The notes: a model not told the origin generated them from the letters alone. A stretch of DNA of 64,000 nt from Trichuris trichiura (GCA_037903355.1 JBAJFE010000001.1:310001-374000), one strand, 5' to 3'; counted from the stretch's first letter, positions 46,390 to 59,153 are shown. Numbers and translations: made by a program.

Positions 46390-46769
46390 GCAGAAACCGT
46401 TATGCTTCTTTAAACAATACGTGAACCCAGAAGGGCAAAATGTCCTAGAGCTATGAAAACTTTTGCATCCAAAAGCCATACCCAATGTGCTCATAGTCTA
46501 AACTTTCGGGAAAAGTATATAACAACAGGAATAAGACCGCAGGCATAAACGATCCATTGCCTGGTCCCTAAATTATACGTGCTAACGAAATACTTAATGT
46601 CGCAGACTAGACTTTATAACAAGTGAACACTGGACAACAGCGGCTGAAAACATTTCACGCAGAATGGAGTAAGCCTAGCCTACCACTTTTGCTCGTTTCA
46701 GCATCGTTGCGAGATTCATTTGCGCCGTTCGCGAAACCCGAGGCAATATCATCGCCTACCATATTGACC

Positions 46770-46878
46770 ATGGACGGTCAGAATGTTTCGGAAGTTACTC
46801 GCGCGTTAGCTGCCAAAAGGACACACCAAAGAAAGCGGCGAAACCGAAGTTCCGATGATTACTGTAGCGATGACGGAC
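46770..46878 (+). CDS. Possible first exon of an unknown plus-strand gene
   Basis: An ATG with good context (ACCATGG) opens a basic, serine/aspartate-ending frame ('ALAAKRTHQRKRRNRSSDDY') that ends at a plausible donor (CTCGCAG|gtacca). It lies between the striatin start and ARMT1 end on the opposite strand. No second exon was found. It could instead be a non-coding part of the striatin promoter region. Confidence 0.25.
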
Positions 46879-47401
46879 TCGCAGGTACCACTGTCTGTTT
46901 ATATATTTTAAACATGAATTTTGCGGCACGCATTGACGCGCTTTGATGTAAATTTTCCTGATTAGCAAATAAAGAGTGTACTGCGGAAAATTTTATTCTA
47001 CGCATCCACAGATTGCTAGGCGCTGAACGGTGTTCAAGATGTCAATGACAAACGGCATGGAAATTCTACATAACTTCTACAGAATATTGTAGCTGAATGG
47101 CAAGTACTATTGTTTATTTTTATAAAAATTTAAAGAAACATCGCAAACAAAACGAGTACACGAACAGAAATTAACACGTCGTTGCAAGGCAGTCGTAAAA
47201 CTTTCGAATCTTCTAAAATTACTGTTCATCAAACGAATCAAGGCAACTAAACATTTCTTAGCGGTTTCTTCACGATAGTGACTAAAAATTAGCTTTCTCG
47301 TGAAATTGAATGACAGCATATTCCCCAGTCAGCATCCATTTCGGGTTCGTCTTTGCTCTGGAAATAATCAACTTGAAGTATTCTACCTCCAAAAAAAAAT
47401 T

Positions 47402-50400
47402 TTACACAAGTTCTCGTTGACCAGCTGCTAAGCCAGCTATCAGATCAGCTTTGATAGTGCGTAAAGCGAGCAGTGAAGAAGGGCTAAAGCCTTGCAAGGC
47501 ATCGCTGAACGGCAAAGTGCTTTCAACGTTGATGTCAGCCAACAATTTGCGATAATTCAAGTCCCCCTTGAAGATGATAAGGTCGGAAGTAGCCAACTCC
47601 TGATAAAGCTCGGCAGCAACGGAGTTCATACGGTGGTACGGATAGGGACTTGTCCAAAAGAGATGCGTCTTCAGTTCAAATAATGCTTTCTCCAAGTAGT
47701 GAGCCCACTTGTTACCCAAGGTAGACATGGCAGGATTAGAACTGGACCTATAAAATTATGAGATCGAAGGATACAGTTCGATTTGAGAACAAGATTTAAA
47801 AAGCAGTTCAGCATTCGCACCTCAGCATCTCAATAATCCAGGAAAAGTCAACTGCCATCGTGTCAGAAACATAATATGGAAGCGCCTTTGCGTGAAATCG
47901 AATTCTACCGACTAGTTTCAGCTCCAGAAAAACATCAGCTAAGAAGATATCACCAAAAAGTTCTATACCGCCATTGTCCAAAACAATATCCAGGCAAGTA
48001 GTTGCAGTTGAAGCTGTTTTGTCCCGAATTTTGGCGAGCAACTTAAAAAGTTCATCGAAGTGGTTGACCAGTATGAATGGTCTTAGTTTAGCCAAGCTTT
48101 GAAGATCGGAAAAGTGATCTGACTTCACTTGTTCGCCATCGGATAACGAAAGATCGCATCTGTTGCCCCAAAGGCATATCTGAGGTCGCTCTCACTGAGA
48201 AAAAAAGCAAAACCTGCAACATTCAGTAGTCACCTGGAAAACTTCCCACAAGTCTTGACGTGCTTCATTTATATTGCTAATTTTGGAAAGGTGTTCGGTC
48301 ATTCTGGTTGCCAGGGTAGCCAGTATAGCTATTGTAGGCAAGGCAGAGATGAAGCTCTGCTCCTTTTGGTAAGCAAATGGATCCCACGATTTCATATACA
48401 CGCTGCAGAGCACACAGCGTCTTTCCGAACTCAATGGAGCCAACCTTACCTGGTTTCTATAGCTTCGTTGATTTTTCGATAAAAGTAACTCTCACAAAGA
48501 AGCCAAGGACAAGTAAACCACGTAGCCTCTGCGCCCACCTTAAAGAAAATTTGCTCTAAAATAAACAATACCAGAAAAATCAGTCTAGCCTCCTGCTTAT
48601 ACTCTTCAAGGCATTTGTTCCAAATCTGACAGTCAGGAAGTGTACTGTTTATCAATGTTAATGGTTTGTCCGTACTCAGTCGGTAACGCAACTCAGACAA
48701 GTGGCTGATCACGCGTTTCACATCTTCGCTTGCTTCCTGTAAGGTCAAAACTTATAAAACACCAATTGCGAAATGGCATTGCCCGTACGCTTGTTACACC
48801 TATTTGGAAGAACAGACGAATTAGTTGCACGGGCGCTAATGAAAAAGCGTAGAAACGAGTCACCGTACTACCACAAAAACTTTATGTTCAGTCAAGTCTA
48901 CAACTGTGGACTTACTGGCCGACAAGAATAGTCTCTTAAATTGCAAATAAGGGATCTTAAGGAATAGTGGTCCGCCATTGCCGGCATGCGGCAATATCAA
49001 AGCATAATCCGTGTCCCCATTCCGTAATCAAGTGTGATTAGCAGAACAACGGGAGGGACATTTTCGTGCGAGTTACTGAACACATGCGAAGCAGTTGGCA
49101 CGGGGAGCACAATGGAGCATCAATGGCACATGTAGTGTCGCGGCTGTTGGTCTAACGCATAGGTTCACAAAGTGGGCGATATCGCCCCCTGGGGGGGGGA
49201 GGGGAGCGATGAGAGAGCACAGGGGGGCGATGGGAACCCCGTGCGGGGCAGTTGGGAATCACATAGGAGGAACTTTGGCAGAATTATCCCGATCGCAGGA
49301 GGGCTATCAGAGAGACTGGCCTAAGAGTGCTGACTGTTCACACAGGCAACGGTCCACCTTTACATCCTATTATTGCTGTTCGCGTCAAAAAAATACTAGT
49401 GAAGCAAAGCGTTATTGGTCTCGGAATGGTTGAATTAGCTTGCAAATTATCAAAGTCATGTTCTGAAGATTTCATTCCCTGCGAGCCCAATCTTATTATT
49501 ACGAATTAGCAGACTTATATTTGGAATTTCCAATTCGCAGCAAAGTTTTCCCTGTCTACGCGCTTTCAGTTTCCCTCAGTGAAAGTATGTCTAATGATTG
49601 AAAAGTGTTCTGTTGCCGTGGAATCATCGGAACAGGCAGATTCCCTTTTGGTTTTGTTACTCACTATGGCCATGAGCAAACGTGGTTAGCTCAGTCTTTT
49701 GCTGATCTCCTTCTTGACTAAATACCGTCAGTGACTAATGCAGTGAACTTGCCGGACATCAGGAGAAATCGATTTACATATATGAAAAAACTGTGGCAGC
49801 AAGCCACCATCGATGGTGAGCCAACAGCCGCAGCAGCGAAGTTCTCCGGAGAATTCTGATAAAGTTTTTTAAATTTCTGTGCTAGAGGGAATATAGTCTT
49901 TCCTTAACGCTTACCACAAACATGTAATTAGCAGACCCTTCACTATGACGCTTGCCGTTTATGAATGGAGCATCGGCTAGCAATAGTGGCCCACAAAAGA
50001 AAAATGCGCAGTCATCGACCAGTTACTGTTTACGTTTCGAACGCTAAACTGCGTCGCAGGGCAGACAAGGGTGAAACGGACTGCGCATAGGTTCTAGGAA
50101 GCATGAAGTGCTTCCTTGCTCGCTTGTAACTTAAGTGTCATGTGTTATCTTTCGTTACGCTTTGCCTATGCCTGTCGTCGCACTTAATATCGTATTTTCG
50201 ATAGAAGAACTGTGATTGCTTGACTGCCCGTGTACACATATATTTAAGTCTTAACTTCTTTTTATTTTCTTTCTATTTAACAACGCATTTTTGGTTTTCA
50301 CTTCAATCTGGTACGTTGTCACCACAATTCTGTTTGGTGAGGGTAAAAAAACAAATAGACGCACATTGATTTTCTTTTCGGGAAAGGCTAATGAATGCTT

Positions 50401-51120
50401 CTTGCTTATGTGACTCCATGCTCTGAAAAATGTGAGAAGAGATATGAAAGGCTAGCAGAAATTTTCCCATCATGAAATGGTTGGTGGAAAAGCAGGAGTG
50501 GTATAGTATGCCTTTCTTGTGACGAGGAGTAGAAGTCTTTTCTGCAAAAATTTTCTTACGAGTAGTGGTACTGCAAAACTTTTTCCGCCGGAGGCGACGG
50601 AGCGAAAAGTTGGAGAACTTAATGACGTCCCATCTACGCCATGTTCTATTTTGCAGCCAATCAGCGGGCCTAAAATTGACCAATCAGAATTGGGGGATCA
50701 AGCGCTCCGAAACGTTCACAGGGGACGATAGAGCCAAAACGTTTGAGAACCTATGGTCTAACGGATTACCTGCCAAAGAATTCCGTTACACTGCAAGGGA
50801 AGAACACGGTTGCAAGTTGCCGCCTCAACTTCCGGCGAGCCACTATTACAGAAGACCCCAAATAAGTCCCAAAGTAAACAAACTGCAATGCTCACCTCAC
50901 CAAATTTTGAAATCAACGAATGACGGTGGCGGTGAACAGTGTCGATCACTTTTGTTAAAATTACTGGAAGCCGGTCTTTGACTGTCACATAAGCGAAAGA
51001 ACTAAAAACGAAAAAGCACATACACGCGTCATGCATTGTTTCTTACCTCCTAAATTTAGCACATAGGGGTGCACCAGTCGGAGTTTCGATGAGAAGCCCG
51101 ACATCCCTGGCTCGGTGCAT
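47402..51120 (-). CDS. ARMT1: ARMT1, DUF89 damage-control phosphatase / protein-glutamate carboxyl methyltransferase family
   Basis: The human homologue (C6orf211) belongs to the metal-dependent DUF89 phosphatases and was described as acting on PCNA after DNA damage. Exons: 51120-51047, 51001-50896, 48736-48450, 48402-48234, 48179-47821 and 47747-47402. All join in phase to 446 codons (human 441). Landmarks in order: 'SFAYVTVKDRLPVILTKVID', 'LRYRLSTDKP', 'PWLLCESYFYRKINEAI', 'LWGNRCDLSLS', 'DIVLDNGGIELFGDIFLAD' (DUF89 Asn/Asp site) and 'LIIFKGDLNYRKL'. A possible 33-nt in-frame intron (48539-48571) would remove 11 hydrophobic residues. The 2.2-kb intron 48737-50895 contains a complete hAT element. 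The start is the first ATG of exon 1; an upstream exon is possible because 'tttttag' precedes it. Confidence 0.95.
49158..50755. mobile_element. hAT element in the ARMT1 intron
   Basis: Ends CATAGGTTCACAAAGTGGGCG and CGTTTGAGAACCTATG. Perfect 8-bp duplication GTCTAACG at 49150-49157 and 50756-50763. Same family as 16020-17450 and the fragment at 17766-17892. No intact transposase was recognised. Confidence 0.9.
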
Positions 51121-52837
51121 TAGATAGTCCTAAAAATATTGCAGTAACATGAGAAATTCAATTATTTATCTTAAACTAAATACACGAATTATGCAAGACA
51201 AAGCATTCGACAGACGCAAATGGAAGAACTTTACCAGAGCCGCAACTCTTGCACAAGTGGGACAAGTGCGAAAAAAATCCTGAACTAAATAACAAAGCTG
51301 TTCGCATGATAACAAGCCTTTCTTCGATCTATGAAAGCTTCAGTAAAGTTTAGAGACACTTGCCGTTCCTGCTTTGACTGAATTACTACTCCTCACCACA
51401 ATGCAACAAGAATCAAGTACGAAAAAATCAGCCCACCGCGCTTAACGCTAACTGAATCAAGAAAAGACGGCAGGTATCTTTTTCTATGGCAGCAAGAAAC
51501 TATATTTACGTGCGAAGCAACGCTCAACTGAAACTTTTCTCCCGCAATGAAACGAAAAAAATGTGATAATCACGTACAACAGCTCATGCTTTTGTAATGT
51601 TTGCTGTCGAACTAGTTAAAAGCACATTACCAAAAAAATCTAGTCGTAAAGTTAACGAAGGATTAAAATTTAATTCCTGTAAGTAACATGTGCCGTCCCA
51701 ACTTTTATAAGCCGGCAATTAGTCTGTAGTCTTTCTTTATGGTTAATAGTGTCCTGTCTGCAGGTTTCAAAACGCGTCTTCTAATCACGTTCACGAAATT
51801 CAAAATACTACCAAAGCTTTAATCTTCAGCGAACTATTACAACTGTTACAGAGTCGCCCGCCAGAGATCGCGCACACCCGTCACACACGTTTACTCATTC
51901 ACCGAATACCGTATATATCAGAAAACAGGTACTATAGAAGCACACAGTCTCCTATACTACTACAACAATGAAACTTTTGTCTGCAACCGTATGAGCGCAA
52001 TTAAAACCACAACTTGATAATGGCTGCTTGAATTCGTTTGCGCTGCCGTCAAAATTACTGCATTTGTTCCGTTTTGCTTGAATAGGTGGTTACTGGGTGC
52101 ATTTGCAGATTTTCAGGATAAAAGTTACGGAGTGCTCACTTAGCGAGATTTAAGAAAAGGCTGGAGCTTTCGGTATCCCTGGGGACTAGTTCTCGTCAAA
52201 ACCTGTACGTCCGCGACAAGTTGGCACGCATCAAGTTTAGCACTGCCACGTGCGATTAGTCCTTGCGTTTAAGTGAAGACATTTTCAGTTCTATTATCGA
52301 TTTGAAGCGATGCCTTTTCGTGGGTTATAACCTTCTCAAATCGGCATAATCTTGTACTCCAAGATTACTTAACTCAGCTTCAATTACGTTCACGATCAGT
52401 TCAAGTATGAGGCAACGACAGACCCTAAACCAATGGTTCTTGAGGGAGCGGGTAGGGGGCGGGAAGCCAATGGGACAACGAGGCGGGCGCTACGAGATCT
52501 AAGGCGTCGCTGAGGAGGAAGTGAAACCTTGTCTTGGAGACTGATTAAGTGGCGGTCATAACGCAGAACGCAGATGAACAGCAGATAAACGGTCCTCCTG
52601 GGAACTAAAATAACTCTCGCCGGCATGACTAGTGTCCTGCAGACTGACCGTGTATGCAAGTCGCTTGCCTGAACTGTGCTTCCAGACGAGAGGGGCGCTG
52701 TCTGCAGCTGCAATAAATTCCTCCGGCATTTGCTGCAACTGATTTTGTCACAACAGTGTACCAGTTCGTTTCACGGATGATGATTCTTACTGAATAGCTT
52801 CACCTCTTGCGCATTGCTAATCTATCTTCTAGCGTGA
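51121..52837. other. Region upstream of ARMT1; no gene recognised
   Basis: Should contain the ARMT1 promoter and 5' UTR. Open frames at 52396-52738 have no known domain. Confidence 0.45.
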
Positions 52838-55416
52838 ATTGCCGTATATCATGGCGTATAAAAACTTCCCCCCCCCCCACGTAAGTAAAGGGTAGTAATC
52901 ATTGGCCCAGTTACAGCGACGCTGATTGCTCAAATCCGGGTCAATTCTGATTGGTCAGTTTCCTCTCAATGCTAATTGTTCATTCAATTGAAACCGTTTT
53001 GCCTCAACTTCAACGCGAAAACTGATTAGCTGCCGATTAGGGCGTGTTTTACTGCACTACGTGAGCTATGAAAAATTAATCGTATTGTGTAGGTCTATTG
53101 GACGTCTATTGCAACTGTTGCATGTAAAACACACGTGAATAGATTGTTGAAGCGGATAAACATGCTGCATGACGCGGAGAACATTAAGACCAAGAGACAA
53201 AATGGTTATGCTAGGCATGGTCTTCGTCACCGTCTGGCAGTCCATCGTCTTCTGTGTCGTTTAACAGGGGGAGATTGAGCACTTTCGAAAAGACTTCATG
53301 ATGGTTGCTGTTATATGTAAGACCCCGCAAGACGTTTACTACCGTAACGGAAACACAACTGTAACGCAAGCACAACTGCACGAAGGGAACACAGAACGAG
53401 CGACTGCTCGTACCGTCTGTACGTCAGTTTCCAAAAGCAGCTGTTTTGCAGCGAACCTGCATACTAAGTGATGATGCTCAGGCGGGTCAAACACTTCAGT
53501 TTCCGTCTTTACTTTGCTCCACGCCTTTATTACAAACTGGAACAGAAAATTGACCGATCGTGCTCACATTTGTCCTCCGGCTGTGTGCCTCTTCTGCCCA
53601 TTCGTCATCCATTCTTTCCATTTTTCTCCCGTTTAGTCTTTTAAGAGCTAATTAATGCGGACATCCAGCGGTTGCAGAACTGATGTAAAACCACAGGGGA
53701 TTACGGCTGTTTCTATTTTACATTTTCATGGTTGTAAGGTCTTCTACGGTCTGTAAGGTCTTCTATGGTTGTAAGGTCTTCTACGTCTTCTTTTTTTAAA
53801 TGTGATTTTATTCTTTCAGCCACGTGATTGCGAAATGAGTCTCACACCAGTAAGCTTCTGTTGTTACCATGCCCTGGCCTCTTTCTGCAGACGTTGTCAA
53901 TCCACAGTCTCATACTCTGTTTATCCATCCAGCCGTTCTCATGAAAGTGGGCATAGGCGCCAGAAGGAAAATCCTCCTTTGGCCTCCTTTTCCTCTTAAA
54001 TATGACCATGGGTTTCATTCCATTAGCCAGGCAGGACGGTACCACCGTGAAGTGAGTTCTTTCATGGCCAGTACTCTTCACTACAATAGACTTTGTGCCT
54101 TTACTGTCCGCGGTTCTGTTGCCAGTCATACCGAAAAATATTGGCGTTTCATCCATGTTGCCCAATGGAAACTCATTTCCTCTTGTCAGATTATTGACAT
54201 GCCTGGAAATACAATTTCGTGAGATAGAGCACGGTTTCATTTCTTCTGTGAAACACGGCTTCGACTTTTGCTTATTTGGAGATCCCACGCTACGCTTCTT
54301 CAAAAAATATACGTGTAAACTTACCACCGAAAGTCACGCAGCTTATCCTCGAAATCCAAAGGCATTTTCTGTGCAATTTTCTTCTTGTCTCAGGACGAAG
54401 TCCTTCCTTTTTCATGAAACGGCTGCACCATCCATTCGTTGCGGTAAAGCCGTAGGGTAAGTGTGGGTTGCAGTGGGCCCAGTTCATCGCTTGATCTCTC
54501 ACATCTATCCTTGTGATAATAGGGTCACTCTGTCGCTGTTGTCGTACCCATTCTGCTGAACTGTTCTCTAGTTCAGGCCAGGAGGCGATGCCTGAGCGAC
54601 TTGTGCGTTTTTTCTCCAGCATCTTCTTCAGGGCCTCTCTCTGTTTCCTGCAATCTATCACTATCTTCCGGGTAACGCCATAATTTCTGGCCGCTTGTGA
54701 ATTGTTGCTTTCTTTTGCCATCTTGGCGGTTTCCAACTTGAATCTGATTTTGTAGCTTCTTCTGCTCACAGATCGCATGCAGAATACGCTAAGTGAAGCT
54801 GAAAAATTCCTTTGTTAAGTAAACTTATTCTTCGTTAGTTACATGGTTTTTTCAGTTGCTACTGAGAGCGCGATACAGAGCGACACGCGATACGCGGGAA
54901 CAAAGTTAGACGAAACCGAAGAAAACAGGTGTGTTCGAACTGTTCCAGTAACTGTAGCGTGTGAAACTACGAAGCAGAGTGATCTAAAGGAAAAACTTCA
55001 TTCCATCTCAAATGCTAAAGCTTAGGTCGCACCGCCTTCTACTTTTTACAAACACGAAGCGAGTGCAAACAGTGACGAAGACGTTGCCAAGCTTAACCGT
55101 TTTGTCTCCTTGTATTAATATTCTCCGCTTCATGCACCATGTTCATCCGCTTGTATGATCTATTCACCTGTGTTTTACATGCAATGGTTGTAATAGACAT
55201 CCAATAGACCTATTCAATATCATTCATTTCTCTTAGCTTATGTAGTACTGTACAATATGTGCTAATGGGCAGCTGATGAGTTTTTCCGCTGAAGTTGTAG
55301 CATGACAGTTTCAACTGAATGGACAATTAGCATTGACAGCGTTGCCGGAACTGGGCCATTTGTCACCACCCCTTACGTGGGTAGGGGTGTTCTTATACGC
55401 CCTAATACACGGTAAT
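52838..55416 (-). mobile_element. Pogo-like transposon with unusually long terminal inverted repeats
   Basis: Left TIR 52838 to about 53220 and right TIR about 55078-55416 are reverse complements over more than 330 bp, with termini ATTGCCGTAT and ACGGTAAT. The minus-strand transposase spans about 54778-53540. It has an HTH ('ARNYGVTRKIVIDCRKQR'), a CENP-B-type second domain ending 'WCSRFMKKEGL', the first catalytic Asp in 'NMDETPIFFGM', and 'LQPLDVRIN'-like remains near 53660. A frameshift lies near 54370, and TGA replaces the expected Trp just before the second catalytic Asp (about 53842). Inside is a short tandem repeat 'GTAAGGTCTTCTAYG' at 53735-53790. Confidence 0.85.
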
Positions 55417-55519
55417 CGATGTGCTGTGCAGTTACCATGATAACAATAGACTTACTCATTATCACCGTCGCCTAAGTGTTTCCCATGCAAAGCCTCTTTT
55501 TTGTAAAGATCGTCTACAG

Positions 55520-55754
55520 CAGTGTTTCTCAACGTGGGCCCTGGGAGATTTTAGGGGAGCCCAGGAAGCCAGGGGGCCCTGGAAGATAATGCGGCAGGAC
55601 ATTGTCCCAATAAACGGTGGGCCCTTACAAGGATTAGGGGGTCCTGACAAGGCCTAGGGGGGCCCTGGTGGGCTCTGACAAGGCCTAGGGGGGCCCTGGT
55701 GGGCCCTGACAAGGCCTAGGGGAGCCCTGGGGCAAAAAAGGTTGAGAAACTATG
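55520..55754. mobile_element. Short hAT MITE with internal GC-rich tandem repeats
   Basis: Ends CAGTGTTTCTCAACG and GGTTGAGAAACTATG. Perfect 8-bp duplication GTCTACAG at 55512-55519 and 55755-55762. The interior repeats 'GACAAGGCCTAGGGG' three times. Confidence 0.9.
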
Positions 55755-55762
55755 GTCTACAG

Positions 55763-56432
55763 CTTCTCGCGTTTTGTGTTGTTAGAGCAATTCTTTCGCT
55801 TAATTAAAGATACCAACACAAGACTGGGGAAGCTCTAGACTACCTTTACGAAAATGAAACACAGTCCCGTTACGAAGCACCCTGCGTTCAGCAAAACCTC
55901 ATATTCAAAATTTGTTCATAGGTATAAGAAAGTCCGTGATACCGAATGGTAATTTGCCTGTTTGCAGTTCGTTGTCAGACAGTCAAAAATTTGAAAGAGA
56001 ATTTCTACAACGCGATTAAACCGTGCACCGAACCCCGCGTTGTTCAAACGACTGGTATATGTGATTTAAACGCTGTATTATTGTTATAAAAGAATAGGCT
56101 ATGACTCTGCGGATGAGTCTTATCGGTTGAAACGCAAGACTCAGCAGTTGGGTCTTCTTACTCATTGTTTATGAGTTGGCTCTAGTGCTTCTCGTTGCTC
56201 GCTGAGTTACGCTTTCGCTGAATCTCCGTGCTTGTTAGTTAGGCATGTGCTGACAGTAAAATAGAGCTTCTAACCGAACTCTGAGTGTTGTGCATATAAA
56301 TTTACAACAATTACTATCGTTGATTTATTTAATTGGTCGAAATTTCCACTTTATTACCACTGGTCTACTGTACATCCGCCAACCCTAACTACAGCTGCTG
56401 ATCATTTGTCTTATAATTAGTCGGCTGTACTT
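55763..56432. other. Upstream region of PPP1R14; nothing recognised
   Basis: Should hold the promoter and 5' UTR of the PPP1R14 gene. It contains some 'ACGAAATGAAACACAGTCCCGTTACGAAG' remains of a Penelope-type outer block near 55850. Confidence 0.45.
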
Positions 56433-58251
56433 ATGGATTGCTTTCGCAAAATTCGATTCTCATCTCGCGATGATTATGAAAACGAACGCAACCGCATACT
56501 GACGGTTAAGTATGGAAAAGAACAAATGGCACTCATCCGCAAACGCTTGCAGGTCGAAATGTGGTTACTAGATCAACTGGAAGGACTATGCGATAAGGAA
56601 GTAAATGCGTGTTGTTTTTTCTATTCTTAATATCGCGGCTATCGTTACCATTAATCTTAAAAATAATTTTGTTGTAACGTTTGCCATGGAGCGTCCATTT
56701 ACGTGTGATGTAAAACACTAAGTTTGAACCCTTAGTGCCCTATGCGGATGATAACTTTGCTTTTCTTTGCCGCAGAGCGCTGTTAGTCTCTAATGCTGCG
56801 TGGTCGATCAGATGCAAGAAGCTGCATTACGCATGGCACATGTTTTAATTTCCAAAAGTTTTCGCAGCATGTGTTCACTTTTCTCTTCCACTGTTCTTGT
56901 CGTTTTATGCTGAGGAAAGACTGCTTCAGCAGATGAAAACGCTGTTTGCCTTCTCGGATGTCAAAGCAAACGTTGTTGTTGAAGTTGCTCCGAGAGATGA
57001 AAATGTTGAAAAAATATTGAACTTTCAGATCAGTACAAATGAGCTTACAGATAATGCGAATTAAATATAATAATCAACCACATTTCACAAGTCCAACTGT
57101 TACGCTGTGACAGCGGAAGCGATTATTATTATTACTATTATTATTATTATTATGGTTGTTGTTGTTGTTGTTGCCCTTAGTACATAGTAGCCATCGGAAC
57201 ATATTGCTTTCTGTGACGCTGGTTTTAATTTTTTCCGATTTTCAGGTGACCTGCTTTTCTACTTGGAACTGCGCGATGTCAATCGAGATGCTCTTTGTTT
57301 CCTTACCCAACTCTTCAGTAGTTTTTGAGCTGAGCCAGCAGTCGCAAATAGTTATTTTTTAAATTAGGACTGGATGATAGCCGAAGTGAAAGGAATTCCG
57401 TACTTTCGCACTGTCGTAGGAAAAACAAGTCTTTATTTTGTCCTAACAAGGCAAATCAGAGAGGTTCCTTAATCCGATCGCTTTAAGACTTACAACCCTC
57501 GGCCTTCGCCGTTGTCTTATACAGCCGTTTTGACCATGACGCGCGGGTACGAATTTACCAATCTTCGCCTTTTTCTCTTAATTATTGGTGCCTTGGTCAA
57601 TGACAAAGAAAACAAGCAGGTATTCTTTTGGTAAACAGGAAAACCTGCAGAGATAATTATCCTAAAGCACAATTTTCAATTGTAAAATTTCTGTGTTTGG
57701 CCAATTCCATTTGAGCAGCTCGTTTAGTACCAGATTTTAGCTGGCTGGGGTAATCTACGTCTAAATTGAGTAACCGTTCAAGCGCATCCCCAGATGATAA
57801 ATCGCTTTATTTTGTCCTAAATTTTTAAATTTATTCCAAAAGTCTCTGGCTTAGTTATGTTTTCAGAAGTACGAGAATGACAGTATAGACGTTGAACGGC
57901 TGTTGGACATAGTGAGCGATGCCGAACGTCGTGAATTTCTGGAAGTAAGATTCTTCGCACTAGGCATTACTTTCCTATCTTTTCCTATTTAAGGAAGAGC
58001 TGAAACCGCGCTGTTCAGATCCAAGGAAAGTTGAGGTCTGATTCAATCTGTTAATAAACATTGCTCATCGATTAGTCGCATTTTAGAATACTTTGAGTAG
58101 TAGTTCACGTAATTATTAGTCCATCCAAGTTTGGTTCCTTTTCTTTGTAGACCACGAATAGTTGTAATGATACCTCTAATTAACGTCTGCTTAGACACTT
58201 GCATTTTAGATCTTCATTGGTGACCTATTGGAGAAGCTGAAAACGTTGTGA
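56433..58251 (+). CDS. PPP1R14: PPP1R14-type (CPI-17/PHI-1) inhibitor of protein phosphatase 1, four exons
   Basis: PPP1R14 proteins are small cytosolic inhibitors of PP1/myosin phosphatase that become potent when a conserved Thr is phosphorylated by PKC or ROCK. Exons: 56433-56600, 57867-57944, 57994-58035 and 58210-58251. All join in phase with GT-AG borders to 109 codons plus stop. The phospho-site region is 'RILTVKYGKE', with Thr24 at the place of CPI-17 Thr38. Then come 'RKRLQVEMWLLDQL' (helix A), 'SIDVERLLDIVSDAERREFL' and 'IFIGDLLEKLKTL' at the C-terminus, matching the four-helix PHIN domain. The human paralogues are 145-164 aa and differ mainly in longer tails. The first intron (1.27 kb) holds a microsatellite and a possible alternative exon. 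The start is the only ATG before the conserved core. Confidence 0.92.
56915..57064 (+). CDS. Possible alternative terminal exon in PPP1R14 intron 1
   Basis: After a weak acceptor (ATGCTGAG|GAAAGA) a 49-codon frame runs to TAA ('ERLLQQMKTLFAFSDV...'). It is in phase with exon 1 and has protein-like composition. Splicing to it would replace the PHIN helices. No family recognised; it may be chance. Confidence 0.25.
   Translation, partial: ERLLQQMKTLFAFSDVKANVVVEVAPRDENVEKILNFQISTNELTDNAN
57121..57175. repeat. Compound trinucleotide microsatellite
   Basis: A run of (ATT)n followed directly by (GTT)n in PPP1R14 intron 1. Confidence 0.9.
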
Positions 58252-58967
58252 TTTCGTTCCTTTTTATCACATCTCTTTGTACTATACGCAATATGCACCT
58301 TGAATGTTTTTTATAAAAACAGAAAACAGTTGTCTGTATGTACTCCAAAAACATTTTTTTTTGACTTTGAAACAGTAAAGCCTAGTCAGAATTGTTAGTA
58401 GCGCTCCAAGCCATTGTGGCTATTTTTTCTTGATTTCGGGGTTCGTGCCACTGTTTTCCCAAACCATGTTAATTACAGTAGACCCTCGTTATTCCCGGTT
58501 GCTGGTTCCAGGACTTTCCGCGTATAGTCAGGTCCCCAGCGCAAAATTCAGAATCATTTGTAAACAACCTGCGCGTTTTCTCGTGTACACTACAAATACA
58601 CATGAAATTGCTTATAGTTGCTAATATCAATTACTGCTAAATAAATAGTCTGATGAAGAACATGTTAAAGAAAATAATGACATACAACAATCCCAAAACA
58701 CATTGGAATGCGAATTAGTTTCAGAATACATTTTTTTTAGCTGTAAGCGAAGCATACGGGGTTCTATTGTTACGGTACTGCCCCGTTATTTTAGTGAAAA
58801 CAAAGTTTGCGCGAAGCCAGGGACAGCACCGTAACAATAAAAACAGCATACTCCACATGAACTACTACAGTCCCGTACAAAGAAACTGCGTTTCAATGCT
58901 GTAAGCAAAAGGTAAAAGCGCTGAACCTCAGCTGACACCGTTGATTCCAGTTCGTCTTTAACAACGG

Positions 58968-59153
58968 TCATTGCCTGTGCAATGCCTTCACATCAGCCAA
59001 GATGTCTTTTACTTTAATGTTGGTCAGGTAGAAGATCGTTCCGACTTTACGGCTCACTCCAGCACATGACATGCCGCTATTCAAAAGATCCAAGATCATA
59101 GAGAAACAGCACTTTGCAGTCCCTCTTTGGATGCGAAGAGTTGTTTCGAGCAC
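58968..59153 (-). pseudogene. Tigger transposase N-terminus, copy B
   Basis: Keeps 'ILDLLNSGMSCAGVSRKVGT' and 'FYLTNIKVKDI' of the pogo-type HTH. A deletion and frameshift relative to copy A; no DDE core. Confidence 0.65.

Noticed and set aside
47107..47319. Minus-strand 70-codon frame downstream of the ARMT1 stop
   Set aside because: It follows the conserved ARMT1 C-terminus in its 3' flank, has no known domain, and overlaps an AATAAA signal; it is better read as 3' UTR.
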